Counted from the first letter of the stretch, positions 7,062-15,910 are shown. The stretch is 64,000 bases of DNA from JAWLHU01 sp041690255 (GCA_041690255.1 JAWLHU010000022.1:1-64000); one strand, 5' to 3'. The notes: generated from the sequence alone by a model not told the origin. Made by a program: numbers and translations.

Positions 7062-7841
7062 GTGATCGAGTTCAGTAGCGTAACCAAGGTGATCGGTGAC
7101 CGCCAGATCCTCGACGCCTTGACTCTCCGTGTAGGGCGGGGCCGAATCATGGGGTTGCTGGGGCCGAACGGGGCAGGCAAGACCACGACGATTCGCCTGT
7201 TGACCGGGGTATGGAAGCCAACGAGTGGGCGGGTGCAGGTGGGCGGACACGACATGGTGACCGCTCCGGAGGATGGCAGGCGCTTGCTTGGTGTGGTGCC
7301 GAGCGAGACAGCGCTCTACGAGCAACTGAGCGTCTGGGAGAACGTCATGCTGGTAGCCGATTACTACGGCGATGAACAGGCAGTGGCCGAGAGGGCTCGC
7401 GCACTTCTCACCGAGCTGGGGCTTGCCGGCGAGCTTCGCCAACTCGGTGGGAGGCTGTCCAAGGGCATGAAGCAGAAGGTGGCTATTGCTCGGGCGTTGG
7501 CGCATGCGCCTGAGATCCTTGTCCTGGACGAGCCGACCAGCGGACTGGATGTCGCGTCGACCGATGCGTTGGAGCGCTTCATTCGTACCCTGCATGAGTC
7601 TGGGAGCACCATTCTCCTCTGTACCCACGATATGCACCAGGCACTCCGAGTCTGCGACGAGATTCTGGTCCTGCACCGGGGTCGGACATTCTGGCAGGGG
7701 GATCGCAGGCTGATCCCATCTGCCGCGTGGCTCAGCGATCTGATCATTCATGCCGGCGAAGGCAGGGGGGAGAGCCATGCAGAACAGACGGACTCTCTGG
7801 CGGGCCGCACTCCGTCACCAGATCCGACTGACCTTCCGTGA
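7062..7841 (+). CDS. ABC transporter ATP-binding protein (NatA/CcmA type)
   Basis: A 259-aa ATPase of an ABC-2 type exporter. Motifs in order: Walker A GPNGAGKTTT, signature LSKGMKQKVAIARAL (the usual SGGM is replaced by SKGM, common in NatA-like proteins), Walker B ILVLDEPTSGLD and the H-loop LLCTHD. The GTG at 7062 is chosen because GGGGGTG (7049-7055) is well placed; an ATG at 7047 lacks a ribosome-binding site but cannot be excluded. TTGACA at 7003-7008 may be its -35, although no good -10 is evident. It overlaps the start of the permease gene by about 65 bases. The transported substrate is unknown (Na+ in NatA, antibiotics in others). Confidence 0.9.
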   Translation: MIEFSSVTKVIGDRQILDALTLRVGRGRIMGLLGPNGAGKTTTIRLLTGVWKPTSGRVQVGGHDMVTAPEDGRRLLGVVPSETALYEQLSVWENVMLVADYYGDEQAVAERARALLTELGLAGELRQLGGRLSKGMKQKVAIARALAHAPEILVLDEPTSGLDVASTDALERFIRTLHESGSTILLCTHDMHQALRVCDEILVLHRGRTFWQGDRRLIPSAAWLSDLIIHAGEGRGESHAEQTDSLAGRTPSPDPTDLP

Positions 7842-8857
7842 CCGTCGAACCCTCTGGATCGTCCTCGCCATGGCGCTTCTCTGCGGCGCGGTCAGTGGTC
7901 GAAGCTTTACCGGCGGAGGGGATGACGAGGGCATAAGGACCGTTGTGTACGCCGGTGAACTGCCGGCCCACGTGACGGATGAGCTAATCCGGGCGGGTCT
8001 CACGTTGGTGGAGAGCCCCTCACCCGAAGCAGCGGTAATCGCCGGGCGGTTCCCACTTGGAGTGGTCACGGAGCGGCAGCAGAACGGGTATGGGCGCCCG
8101 CACTTCTTTGTGGAGGAAGGGAATAACCAAGCCGTTCAGTTCGTGGCCACCTTCATGGCCCGCGAGGCAAAGCGCCTCGGTGTGGCTGATGGGCTCCCCT
8201 CCGTCTCGTTCGCTCGACACCCGCAACCTGCGGCGGACGAGATGATCCTGGTTCTGCTGACCATGCTGGTGACCGTGCCGGCGATTGGCGTAACGGGAGC
8301 CGCAGCCGAATTAGGGGCGGGCGACAAGGAAGGAAAGACCATGGAGCTGGTGCTTGTCACTCCCGTCTCCCCCTTTGTATTGGCTGGAGCAAAAATCGTG
8401 GCCGTGACGGTCGCCGGTCTGTTAGCTGCCGTCGTCGCTGCACTTGTCCAGGGTGCTTCTGTGGGGCGGCGGGCTCGGGGTGCCCAAGCCTGGTGCCGTT
8501 CTTCTGCCCATTCTGCTGCTGGGGACGGTCGCTTCCTTCTTGCTGAGCGGCCCGGCCCTTCTCATTAGCCTGGCAGCCCGGTCGCTGCGGGAGGCAACTC
8601 TGATCATGATTCCGCTCAACCTGGCCAGTGTCGGGTTGGTCTACCTCTCGGCCCAACTGCCCGCCGGGGCCGGGCACGGCCTCCTCTGGATGGTTCCCGG
8701 GCTGAACGCCCTGCTCACGGTGCGACTCTCGCTGGATGGAGCCTCGGTCTCTCCAGCGCAGGGGCTCTCCGTCGTCGTCTCCACCGTGTTGATGGGCGCT
8801 TCCCTGACCTGGCTGGCGTCGCTTCAACTCCGGCGCGAGTCCATGGTGCGCTTCTAG
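7777..8857 (+). pseudogene. ABC-2 type permease (NatB-like), interrupted by a frameshift
   Basis: The membrane partner of the preceding ATPase. From ATG 7777 (GGGGGGAG six bases upstream) the frame runs through an N-terminal membrane segment, an extracytoplasmic loop of about 130 residues and the ABC-2 core ATELGAGDKEGKTMELVLVTPVS-type motif, then at about 8445-8465 the coherent protein moves to the +1 frame (ending 8857), where three more membrane helices and the C-terminus are encoded. The original frame stops at 8568 with non-hydrophobic sequence. The change is equivalent to one inserted base near GGGTGCTTCTGTGGGGCGGCGGG. It could be a real pseudogene, a sequencing error or, less likely, programmed frameshifting. 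Intact length would be about 360 aa. Confidence 0.8.
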
Positions 8858-8869
8858 CTGGATAACCGA

Positions 8870-8901
8870 CCAGGGCAGGGAGCGATGACTCCCTGCCCTG
8901 G
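8870..8901. terminator. Bidirectional terminator
   Basis: A 13-bp perfect stem CCAGGGCAGGGAG / CTCCCTGCCCTGG (8870-8882, 8889-8901) between the convergent ABC permease and GNAT genes. Confidence 0.75.
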
Positions 8902-8905
8902 TGTC

Positions 8906-9862
8906 CTATGCCTCATCGGGTGTCCGGTAGACCCTCTGCGGTCCCGTCACCGGGGTCCACTCGAAGATGTTGGAGTCCTCACGGGAAGAGCGGCGAGAAT
9001 TCCGCGTGAACCCCATCCGCTCCCAGAACTTCTCTGCCCGCCTGTACGTATCGAGCGTGGAGACCGGGCGCAGCAGCCGCTGTACCTCGGCCACGAGAAC
9101 CGCCCCGTACCCTTTGCCCTGGTGGTCCGGGTGGACCTCCAGCGACTCAATCTCAAACTCCACAGCGGGACGGGGGGAGCGCGGGTCGTAACCATCCATG
9201 CCGGGAAGGTAGGTCTCGCGGATCACGCGAGCCAGGGCTACCGTGTTCCGTCCCTCCCGCAGTTCCAGATACGAGACCTCCGTGTCCCGCATGAGGTCCT
9301 CAATGATCAGCGACTCCCAATCGATCTTACAGTCCTCTGCAAAATAGACCAGCCGCTTCATGATCCGCACCGATGGATGCAGCCATTCCAGCACGAGGCC
9401 GCCCGGCAGATCCTGGCGCCCCATGGGCGGCATGAAGCCATCCTCCATGTTCGCCAGCTCGCCGGAGTCGTGGAACCAGAGGTTATCCAGGACCGGATCG
9501 GTCTCCCCAGCCCACCAGGCCCCTGCCCAGCGGTACCCCGCCAGCCCCGCCTGCCGGCAGATCGTCCAGATGCCGGTGAAGCGGTGGAACTCGATCGCGG
9601 CACGAACCGCATCAACAATCACCAGGCCCTGGCCAACGTGCCAGGTGGTGACCAGGACAAGTCGGTCTCGGGTGTTGTACGTGTTCCAGCGGATCCGTCG
9701 CGCAACCTCGCTCCCGTCGGGGCCGAGAATCGGTGTAACGGTGGTGATCACTTCGGCCTGGGTCAGGTCCGATAACAGCGCTGCGGTCTGCCCCGCCACC
9801 TGGTCCAGATCGAGCACAGGGACAGGGACAGGCTCCAGGTGACGGAAGACCAGGGTTAGCAT
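8906..9862 (-). CDS. GNAT family N-acetyltransferase, C-terminal domain; novel N-terminal half
   Basis: A 318-aa protein. The C-terminal 110 residues contain a clear GNAT core: EIESLEVHPDHQGKGYGAVLV includes the acetyl-CoA pyrophosphate loop (QGKGYG), followed by RRAEKFWERMGF, the typical last helix-strand. The N-terminal 200 residues are not recognised and may be a second, degenerate acyltransferase or a substrate-binding domain. The start at 9862 is supported by AGGAGG nine bases upstream; the in-frame ATG at 9910 has a badly spaced site. The acceptor is unknown. It stands alone between a terminator and the cysteine synthase gene transcribed in the same direction about 100 bases upstream. 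Confidence 0.8.
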   Translation of the reverse strand: MLTLVFRHLEPVPVPVLDLDQVAGQTAALLSDLTQAEVITTVTPILGPDGSEVARRIRWNTYNTRDRLVLVTTWHVGQGLVIVDAVRAAIEFHRFTGIWTICRQAGLAGYRWAGAWWAGETDPVLDNLWFHDSGELANMEDGFMPPMGRQDLPGGLVLEWLHPSVRIMKRLVYFAEDCKIDWESLIIEDLMRDTEVSYLELREGRNTVALARVIRETYLPGMDGYDPRSPRPAVEFEIESLEVHPDHQGKGYGAVLVAEVQRLLRPVSTLDTYRRAEKFWERMGFTRNSRRSSREDSNIFEWTPVTGPQRVYRTPDEA

Positions 9863-9960
9863 ACGGATGGGCCTCCTGTTGGCGCCTTCGTATCCGTTAT
9901 CGTACGCCATTCCTGGGCGAAATACCAGCGGGGAGTCGAACCGTGCGGGCCCCGGAGGAT

Positions 9961-10878
9961 CTAGCCGAAAAGGTCAGAGGAGAGGTACCGCTCGCCGCCA
10001 TCCGGGGCGATGGTCAGCACCCGCTGGTCCGGGCGCAACAGGCGCGCCTGCTCGATCGCGACATGGACCGCTGCGGCCGCCGATGCCCCCAGCAGCAAGC
10101 CCTCTGCCCGGGCGAGACGGCGGGCCATCTCCTGGGCCTCCTGGTCGGTCACATGGCAGATGCGGTCGTAGATCGAGCGGTTCAGCACTGCCGGAATGAA
10201 GCCCGGCCCCGTCCCCGGGATCTTATGTGGCCCTGGTTGGCCACCTGCCAGCACAGGCGAGGAGGCCGGCTCTACCACGTAAATCTGCAAATCCGGCAGA
10301 TGCTGCTTGAGCACCTCGCCCGTCCCCGTCACCGTGCCGCCCGTGCCGGCGGTCAGCACGAAGAGGTCCAGCCTGCTCTCCATCTGCTCCAGGATCTCGC
10401 CGGCCGTCGTTGCCCGGTGGGCATCAGGATTGGCCGTGTTCTCGAACTGCTGGGGGATAAACGGGTGCTCTACTTCCGCCGCCAGCTCCACTGCCTTGTC
10501 GATTGCGCCCTGCATGCGAAGGGGAGCCGGGGTCAGATGGACCTCCGCTCCGTAGGCCTGCAGTAACTTCACCCGCTCCGCGGTGGCGTTCTCCGGCATG
10601 GTAATGATGCACCGGTAGCCCTTCACGGCGCAGACCAGGGCGAGACCAATGCCGGTGTTTCCCGAGGTCGGCTCAATCACCGTAGACTGACGGGGAATAA
10701 GCTTGCCCTCTGCCTCGGCCCGGCGGATCATGTTTGCCGCCGCCCGGTCCTTGACCGAGCCGCCCGGATTGCGCCCCTCCAGCTTCACCCAGACCTCAGC
10801 CCCGCCGGGATGCGGCACGCGGTTCAGGCGGACGACCGGCGTCTGACCGATCATTTCGAGCACCGAGTTGTATCGCAT
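9961..10878 (-). CDS. cysK: Cysteine synthase (O-acetylserine sulfhydrylase)
   Basis: A 305-aa PLP enzyme making cysteine from O-acetylserine and sulfide. The PLP lysine is in GRNPGGSVKDRAA, the substrate loop in EPTSGNTGIGLA, and the PLP-phosphate glycine loop in TAGTGGTVTGTG. Length and motifs fit CysK/CysM; the two cannot be separated safely, and the name cysK is used in the broad sense. The start at 10878 follows GGAGGG five bases upstream and begins at MRYNSVLEMIGQTP; an in-frame ATG at 10902 adds eight residues. Divergently transcribed from an SsuA-like importer with back-to-back promoters, suggesting control by sulfur supply. Confidence 0.93.
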   Translation of the reverse strand: MRYNSVLEMIGQTPVVRLNRVPHPGGAEVWVKLEGRNPGGSVKDRAAANMIRRAEAEGKLIPRQSTVIEPTSGNTGIGLALVCAVKGYRCIITMPENATAERVKLLQAYGAEVHLTPAPLRMQGAIDKAVELAAEVEHPFIPQQFENTANPDAHRATTAGEILEQMESRLDLFVLTAGTGGTVTGTGEVLKQHLPDLQIYVVEPASSPVLAGGQPGPHKIPGTGPGFIPAVLNRSIYDRICHVTDQEAQEMARRLARAEGLLLGASAAAAVHVAIEQARLLRPDQRVLTIAPDGGERYLSSDLFG

Positions 10879-10922
10879 GATAACCCTCCAGGAAAATATC
10901 ATTATTCCGATCTGATTACATG

Positions 10923-10951
10923 ATATTACTTGCTGCTGCCCCCTCTGTCAA
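10923..10951 (-). promoter_or_regulatory. Sigma-A promoter of cysK
   Basis: On the minus strand TTGACA (10951-10946), a 17-nt spacer, then TAATAT (10928-10923). The -35 is a perfect consensus. The -10 is inside the inverted repeat 10895-10927. Confidence 0.7.
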
Positions 10952-10955
10952 CCCG

Positions 10956-10984
10956 TTGACAAGGGGACTCAGCTGGCCTTATGA
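10956..10984 (+). promoter_or_regulatory. Sigma-A promoter of the SsuA-like ABC operon
   Basis: TTGACA (10956-10961), 17-nt spacer, TTATGA (10979-10984). Its -35 is separated from the cysK -35 by only four bases. Confidence 0.65.
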
Positions 10985-11048
10985 TCAACCAGACAAGGAA
11001 AAATAGTATTTCCGATCGGTTTACTAAGGAATACAGGAGGATGTTTCC

Positions 11049-12122
11049 ATGCGCAACTCGCTTCGCCTCGTAGCATCCCTGCTAGTCGCTCTGTTTGCCC
11101 TCACCGCCTGCGGGGGCGCCTCTACGAGCACTAAGGCGCCTGCCAAGACCGAAGCCCCGGCCGCCATCGCAACGCCGGCCGCTCCGGCCGCGAAGCAGGC
11201 GCTCAAGGTCGGCTACCTGAACGTCATGGATGATGCCCAGGCCATGCTGGCCAAGGACGCCGGACTTTATGAGCAGCAAGGGCTCGATGTTGAACTGGTC
11301 CTCTTCTCCAGCGGTACTGATTTGATCAAAGCGCTGGTGGGCGGCAAGCTGGACGCCGGCGTGCTCGGCTTCACGAACGCTGTCTCCTGGGCTGCCCAGG
11401 GGGCTGACCTGAAGGTGGTCGGCGGTGCCCAGATGGGCTACCACTCGATCCTCGTCCGCAAGGACAGCGAGATCATGACAGTGGCCGATCTGAAGGGGAA
11501 GCGGCTCGCCTCTCAGAAGGCCGGCTCCACCGCCGATCTCGTCCTGAACGGTGTCGTGCTGCCCCAGGCGAACCTGGCCCGCGCCGACCTGACGATGGTC
11601 TACGTGGAGCCCGCCCAGGCGGTGCAGTCGCTGGCCGCCGGTCAGGTGGACGCCGCCTTCGTCTTCGAGCCGTACGAGCAGATCGCCAAGACGACCTTGG
11701 AAGCCGAAGCAATCTACGAGATCGGCAAGGTCTGGCCCTTCCCGTGCATGGTGGTGATCACCACCGGCCAGGAACTGAAGGATGACCGCGACGCGATCGA
11801 CCGGCTGCTGACCGCCCAGAAGCAAGCCATGGAGATGATGCGGGAGAAGCCCAAGGAGGCCGCCCATCTGATCTACAAGCGCTTCGTGGCGGAGGGGGAG
11901 TTGACCGGTCCGTCGGGCAAGTTTCCTGCGGTGGAGGTGATCCAGAAGGCGATCGAGACCCAGAAGTTCCACTGGGATATCAGCGAGGATGATATCAAGC
12001 GGATGGAAGAGATCGTCACCATGATGATGGACCAGGGCGCTTTGAAGCAGCCGGTAGAGGTCCGGTCCCTGCTCGACCTGACCTGGCAGCAGAGCCAGCC
12101 CACGGCGGCTAAGGGGAACTAG
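11049..12122 (+). CDS. ABC transporter substrate-binding lipoprotein (SsuA/THI5/NrtA-like)
   Basis: A 357-aa exported lipoprotein. The signal peptide ends in the lipobox ALTAC (Cys about 21), followed by a Thr/Ala/Pro linker and a two-lobed binding domain starting at KVGYLNVMDDAQAMLAKDAGLY, the usual opening of the NMT1/THI5-like family (PF09084/PF13379). Motif GGKLDAGVLGFTNAVSWAAQGADLKV is the nitrate/sulfonate-type ligand pocket region. CAGGAGG lies nine bases before ATG. First gene of a three-gene importer operon. Because it faces cysteine synthase, an aliphatic sulfonate or taurine is the most likely ligand; nitrate or a pyrimidine precursor remains possible. Confidence 0.9.
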   Translation: MRNSLRLVASLLVALFALTACGGASTSTKAPAKTEAPAAIATPAAPAAKQALKVGYLNVMDDAQAMLAKDAGLYEQQGLDVELVLFSSGTDLIKALVGGKLDAGVLGFTNAVSWAAQGADLKVVGGAQMGYHSILVRKDSEIMTVADLKGKRLASQKAGSTADLVLNGVVLPQANLARADLTMVYVEPAQAVQSLAAGQVDAAFVFEPYEQIAKTTLEAEAIYEIGKVWPFPCMVVITTGQELKDDRDAIDRLLTAQKQAMEMMREKPKEAAHLIYKRFVAEGELTGPSGKFPAVEVIQKAIETQKFHWDISEDDIKRMEEIVTMMMDQGALKQPVEVRSLLDLTWQQSQPTAAKGN

Positions 12123-12126
12123 CGTC

Positions 12127-12891
12127 ATGAAGAGACAGGCAGCCTACCTGGCCGCACTCGCCTCGATCCTCCTGGTCTGGCAGGTCGCCTCGCTCTTCCT
12201 CCCCCCGTTCTTTCTGCCGGGGATCCCCCGAACGATAGAGCGGCTGGTCACCGGCCTGAAGAGCGGTGAGTTGATCATCCAGATTGCGCCTTCCTTCCTG
12301 CGCCTGGGCGTGGGGTATGCGCTTGGGGCTTTGCTGGGCGGTTTCCTCGGCCTCCTGGCCGGCCTCTCCCGCTCCTTTGGTCGCTACCTGCGGGCCCTAA
12401 TCTCCCTGCTGCAGTCGGTGCCGCCGATCACCTGGATCCCCTTCCTGATCCTCCTCTTCGACTTCGGCAACATCCCCGTCATGGTGGTTGTGGCATTGGC
12501 TACCTTCTTTCCTATGGCTCTTTCTGTGCTAAACGGTACCGAGGGAGTGAGCCGGACCCACATTGAGCTCGCGAGGGTCATGGGCGCCTCCCGCTGGCAG
12601 GTGCTGACCAAGGTCTACCTACCCGAGGTCATGCCCTCGGGGATCACGGGCGCCCAGGTCTCCTTCGGCAACGCCTACCGGAACCTGATCGCAGGGGAAA
12701 TGGTCAGTGGGGCCAGCGCCGGCCTCGGTTGGACGATCAGCTACGCCGGCGAGATTGCTGACATGGCGGGCGTACTGGCCGGAATTCTGGTGGTGGGCGC
12801 TTCGGCGGCCCTGATTGACAACCTGCTGCTGGAGCGGGTGAAGCATCGCCTGCTCCACTGGCGCAGCGCAGGGGGTGAGCAGCGTGGCTAA
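12127..12891 (+). CDS. ABC transporter permease (SsuC/TauC-like)
   Basis: A 254-aa inner-membrane permease of the BPD_transp_1 family with about six membrane helices. The EAA-type cytoplasmic loop that contacts the ATPase is visible (ELARVMGASRWQVLTKVYLPEVMP). AAGGGGAA lies about eight bases upstream, and the gap to the binding-protein stop is only four bases. Its end overlaps the start of the ATPase gene. It forms the channel of the presumed sulfonate importer. Confidence 0.92.
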   Translation: MKRQAAYLAALASILLVWQVASLFLPPFFLPGIPRTIERLVTGLKSGELIIQIAPSFLRLGVGYALGALLGGFLGLLAGLSRSFGRYLRALISLLQSVPPITWIPFLILLFDFGNIPVMVVVALATFFPMALSVLNGTEGVSRTHIELARVMGASRWQVLTKVYLPEVMPSGITGAQVSFGNAYRNLIAGEMVSGASAGLGWTISYAGEIADMAGVLAGILVVGASAALIDNLLLERVKHRLLHWRSAGGEQRG

Positions 12892-13633
12892 TACGGTGCA
12901 GATCGAGAACGTCAGCAAGCGGTTCGGCAGGCTCGAGGTCCTGAGCGATGTCTCCCTGACCGTGAACGCCGGCGAGTTCGTGGCGATCGTTGGTCCGTCC
13001 GGCTGCGGAAAGTCCACCCTGCTCCGCATGGTTGCGGGGCTGGAGCGACCCGACGAGGGGCAGGTCCGCTACAAGGAGCGCCCAGTCACCGGCCCCGGCC
13101 CTGACCGGACCCTCCTCTTCCAGGAGCATGCGCTCTACCCCTGGCGGACCGTGGCCGAGAACGTCGGCTTCGGCCTGGAGTTGGCCGGCGTCCCGGCGGG
13201 CGAGCGCCGGCATCGGGTCGACGCCGTGCTGGACCTGGTCGGCCTCAAGGGCTTTGAGGCGTACTACCCCAGCCAGCTCTCGGGAGGCATGCGCCAGCGG
13301 GCCTCGGTCGCCCGGGCCCTGGTGGTCAACCCGGAGATGCTCCTGCTCGATGAGCCCTACGGCGCCCTCGACGCCATGACTCGAGCGGCCATGCAGGACG
13401 AACTCCTCGCCCTCCAGGCCGAGCTGGGCCAGACCATGCTGCTGATCACGCATGACATGGAGGAGGCGGTCTACCTGGCTGACCGGATCGTCGTCCTAAG
13501 CCACCGGCCCGGCCAGATCGTGCAGGAGGTACAGGTCGACCTGCCCCGGCCCCGGAACCGGGGGGATATCCGCCTGGTACGGCTACGGGAGCAGTTGCTC
13601 ACCGCCCTTCACACGACGCACGCAAGTCTGTAG
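12884..13633 (+). CDS. ABC transporter ATP-binding protein (SsuB/TauB-like)
   Basis: A 249-aa ATPase that powers the importer. Walker A GPSGCGKSTLLR, Q-loop LFQEHALYPWR, signature LSGGMRQRASVARAL, Walker B MLLLDEPYGALD and H-loop LLITHDMEEA are all intact. GTG 12884 is preferred because GGGGGTGAG (12871-12879) is correctly spaced; GTG 12875 would lie inside that site. The gene overlaps the permease by eight bases, so the two are translationally coupled. Confidence 0.92.
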   Translation: MANTVQIENVSKRFGRLEVLSDVSLTVNAGEFVAIVGPSGCGKSTLLRMVAGLERPDEGQVRYKERPVTGPGPDRTLLFQEHALYPWRTVAENVGFGLELAGVPAGERRHRVDAVLDLVGLKGFEAYYPSQLSGGMRQRASVARALVVNPEMLLLDEPYGALDAMTRAAMQDELLALQAELGQTMLLITHDMEEAVYLADRIVVLSHRPGQIVQEVQVDLPRPRNRGDIRLVRLREQLLTALHTTHASL

Positions 13634-13678
13634 ACTCGGTCCGAGTAACGAGCCCCGGTCGTCGACTGGACAGCAAGA

Positions 13679-13702
13679 CCCGGGAGCACAAACGCTCCCG
13701 GG
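13679..13702. terminator. Terminator between ABC operon and asnB
   Basis: Stem CCCGGGAGC / GCTCCCGGG (13679-13687, 13694-13702), followed by TTCGCTTT on the plus strand; the two neighbouring genes converge on it. Confidence 0.75.
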
Positions 13703-13709
13703 CTTCGCT

Positions 13710-15554
13710 TTACACCAGCCGTACCTTGTTCCGGCGCAACCAGATCTCCACCTGGCCCAGAAAGGCGAGGTACTGCGGCCCGCCCATGAGTTGGCCGAAC
13801 CAGGGCAGCCCCGTCGCCGCCTGCTCCTGCCGGGCGAACTCCCGGACTGCATCTGCATCCACAACATCGTGGAGCCGGGCGTTCGGATCAGCCAGGATCT
13901 GGAGCACCCACTCCCGGACTGCCCGGAAGTAGTTCGGGTTGTGGGTCTTCGGGTAGGGGCTCTTCCGGCGCATCCGGACCTCCTCCGGGAGGTGTCCCTT
14001 GAGCGCCATCCGCAGGATCCCCTTCTCCCGCTCGTCGTGCATCTTCATCTCCCATGGAATGTTCCAGACATACTCCACGATCCGGTGATCGCAGAAGGGT
14101 ACTCGGGCCTCCAGGCTGGCCGCCATGGACATGCGATCCTTCCGGTCCAGCAGCGTATTCATGAACCAGGTCAGGTTCAGGTAGAACATCTCCCGCCGGC
14201 GGGCCTCCAACTCCGGTTCACCCGCCAGTCGCGGTACCTCGGCCATCGTCTCCGCATAGCGCTGCGCTACGTACTCCTCTGCCTTTATCGACCCCGTCAG
14301 GCCCGGTTTCAGCAAGCGAACCCGCTCCGGCAGCATCCGGATCCAGGGGAAGGTCAGGCCGTTCAGCGCGGAGACCTCACGGAACCACGGATAGCCGCCG
14401 AAGACCTCATCGGCGCACTCGCCGGAGAGGACCACGGTCGCCTCCTTCTTGATCTCCCGGCAGAAGAGGTAGAGCGAGGCGTCTACATCGGCCATGCCCG
14501 GCAGATCCCGGGCCACCGTTGCCGTAACCAGCGCCTCGACCAGTTGGGGCGTGTCGATCACCACGTCATGGTGCACTGTCCCAAGGTACTCGGACATGTG
14601 CAAGGCGAAGGGGGCATCGGGGTCGGGCTGGAAGGCGTGGGACTGGAAGTGCTTGTCGTTATCGCGGTAGTCGACCGACCAGGTGTGAAGCGTGCCCAGC
14701 CCCTCGGAGTGGAAGGCGTCGGCGGCGAAGGCAGTGATCGCACTGGAGTCCAGGCCGCCCGAGAGCAGGGTCGCCACCGGCACATCGGCCACCAGTTGTC
14801 GCCGGATCGAATCCCGGAGGAGCCACTGCACCTTTTCCGCTGTGGTCTCCAGATCATCGGTGTGCTCGCACGACTCGAGCCGCCAGTACTCCCCGACCCG
14901 GGTCCCGCGGGCGTCGTGTATCAGCCAGCGCCCCGGGCGCAATTCGTGTACGCCGGCATAGACCCCGTGCCCCGGTGTCCGGGAGGGGCCGAGGTAGAAG
15001 ACCTCAGCCAGGCCCTCGGCGTCCACCCTTGGCTCCACCGCCGGATGCGCCAGCACCGCCTTCAGTTCCGAGCCGAAGAGGAAGGCGCTGCCACGCTGCG
15101 CGTAGAAGAGAGGTTTGACACCCAGACGGTCCCGGGCCATGAAGAGCCGCTGCTCCGCATCATCCCATATGCCGAAGGCGAAAATGCCGTTCAGCCGCTC
15201 CGTGCAGGCCGGCCCCCATTCGATGTAGGCCATCAGCAGCACCTCGGTGTCCGAGTGTGACCGGAAGGTGTGGCCCCGGGCTTCCAACTCCCCCCGAAGA
15301 TCTGCGGTGTTGTACAGCTCACCGTTATAGCAGATTACATAGGTGCGATCGCCCATTTGACGGATCATGGGCTGCCCACCGCCCTCCGGGTCGACCACCG
15401 TCAACCGTCTGTGGCCGAAGCCGCAGTGGGGCGAGAGCCAGAAGCCAATCGCATCGGGTCCCCGGAGGGCGAGCGTCGCCGCCATGGCCTCCAGGGTTGG
15501 CCGCTGTTGCGACACGTCTACCTCCCAGTCAATCCAACCAGTGATTCCGCACAT
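13710..15554 (-). CDS. asnB: Asparagine synthase (glutamine-hydrolysing)
   Basis: A 614-aa two-domain enzyme converting aspartate, ATP and glutamine to asparagine. The N-terminal amidotransferase begins MCGITGWIDW, so Cys2 becomes the N-terminal nucleophile after Met removal; RGPDAIGFW and GFGHRRLTVVD follow. The synthetase domain has the PP-loop LSGGLDSSAI and the later SGECADEVFGGYPWF. The start at 15554 is fixed by Cys2 and by GGAGGGA six bases upstream; the frame stays open further to 15626. Close homologues are often in peptide or exopolysaccharide loci, but here it stands alone, so housekeeping asparagine synthesis is the simplest reading. Confidence 0.93.
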   Translation of the reverse strand: MCGITGWIDWEVDVSQQRPTLEAMAATLALRGPDAIGFWLSPHCGFGHRRLTVVDPEGGGQPMIRQMGDRTYVICYNGELYNTADLRGELEARGHTFRSHSDTEVLLMAYIEWGPACTERLNGIFAFGIWDDAEQRLFMARDRLGVKPLFYAQRGSAFLFGSELKAVLAHPAVEPRVDAEGLAEVFYLGPSRTPGHGVYAGVHELRPGRWLIHDARGTRVGEYWRLESCEHTDDLETTAEKVQWLLRDSIRRQLVADVPVATLLSGGLDSSAITAFAADAFHSEGLGTLHTWSVDYRDNDKHFQSHAFQPDPDAPFALHMSEYLGTVHHDVVIDTPQLVEALVTATVARDLPGMADVDASLYLFCREIKKEATVVLSGECADEVFGGYPWFREVSALNGLTFPWIRMLPERVRLLKPGLTGSIKAEEYVAQRYAETMAEVPRLAGEPELEARRREMFYLNLTWFMNTLLDRKDRMSMAASLEARVPFCDHRIVEYVWNIPWEMKMHDEREKGILRMALKGHLPEEVRMRRKSPYPKTHNPNYFRAVREWVLQILADPNARLHDVVDADAVREFARQEQAATGLPWFGQLMGGPQYLAFLGQVEIWLRRNKVRLV

Positions 15555-15683
15555 CTGCGTCCCTCCGCGTCCGGCACTGCAAGGATACTCCATGGTACTC
15601 CCTCCAGCCGGGGGTGTGCCTTGCACAAGAAGGAATGATCGATGCCCTTCCCCAGACCCGGGACTTGGACGGCTTGGACCGAC

Positions 15684-15884
15684 GAGCCCTTCTACAACTT
15701 CCCGTACACCTTCGGGTACCTCTTCAGCGTCGGTATCTATGCGAGGGCGGTGGAGGAAGGTCCGGCCTTCGAGCCGAAATACCTGAACTTGCTAAGAGAT
15801 ACAGGGCGTATGACGGTGGAGGAACAGGCCGCCTTGGCGCTGGTCGGGGCTGACGTGGCCGAGTTCCTGCACCTGACCGAATCC
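15684..15884 (+). pseudogene. Remnant of a second pepF (M3 peptidase) C-terminus
   Basis: The translation PFYNFPYTFGYLFSVGIYAR and the next 30 residues match the C-terminal end of the intact pepF just downstream (APFYNFPYTFGYLFSAGIYAR at about 17427), and the last residues EFLHLTES match its EFLTLTAE. About 20 residues between are missing and the HEXXH catalytic part is absent, so this is a degenerate fragment of a duplicated gene. Nucleotide similarity to the intact copy is high by eye. It ends about 25 bases before pepF, so the remnant probably marks an old tandem duplication with deletion. Confidence 0.8.
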
Positions 15885-15910
15885 GGCCCCGCGGGAAAGG
15901 ATGGATCCTT

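Larger units (their letters stand above)
10895..11034. promoter_or_regulatory. Duplicated operator-like motif in the cysK/ABC divergent region
   Basis: Two related sites flank the divergent promoters. Site 1: AATATCAT (10895-10902) and its exact complement ATGATATT (10920-10927) enclose TTCCGATCTGATTAC. Site 2: GTATTTCC (11006-11013) and GGAATAC (11028-11034) enclose a nearly identical core, TTCCGATCGGTTTACT. The shared core CCGATCKGWTTAC and their positions at and just downstream of the -10 elements suggest binding of one repressor to both promoters, for instance a CymR-like Rrf2 protein. The regulator is inference. Confidence 0.5.
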
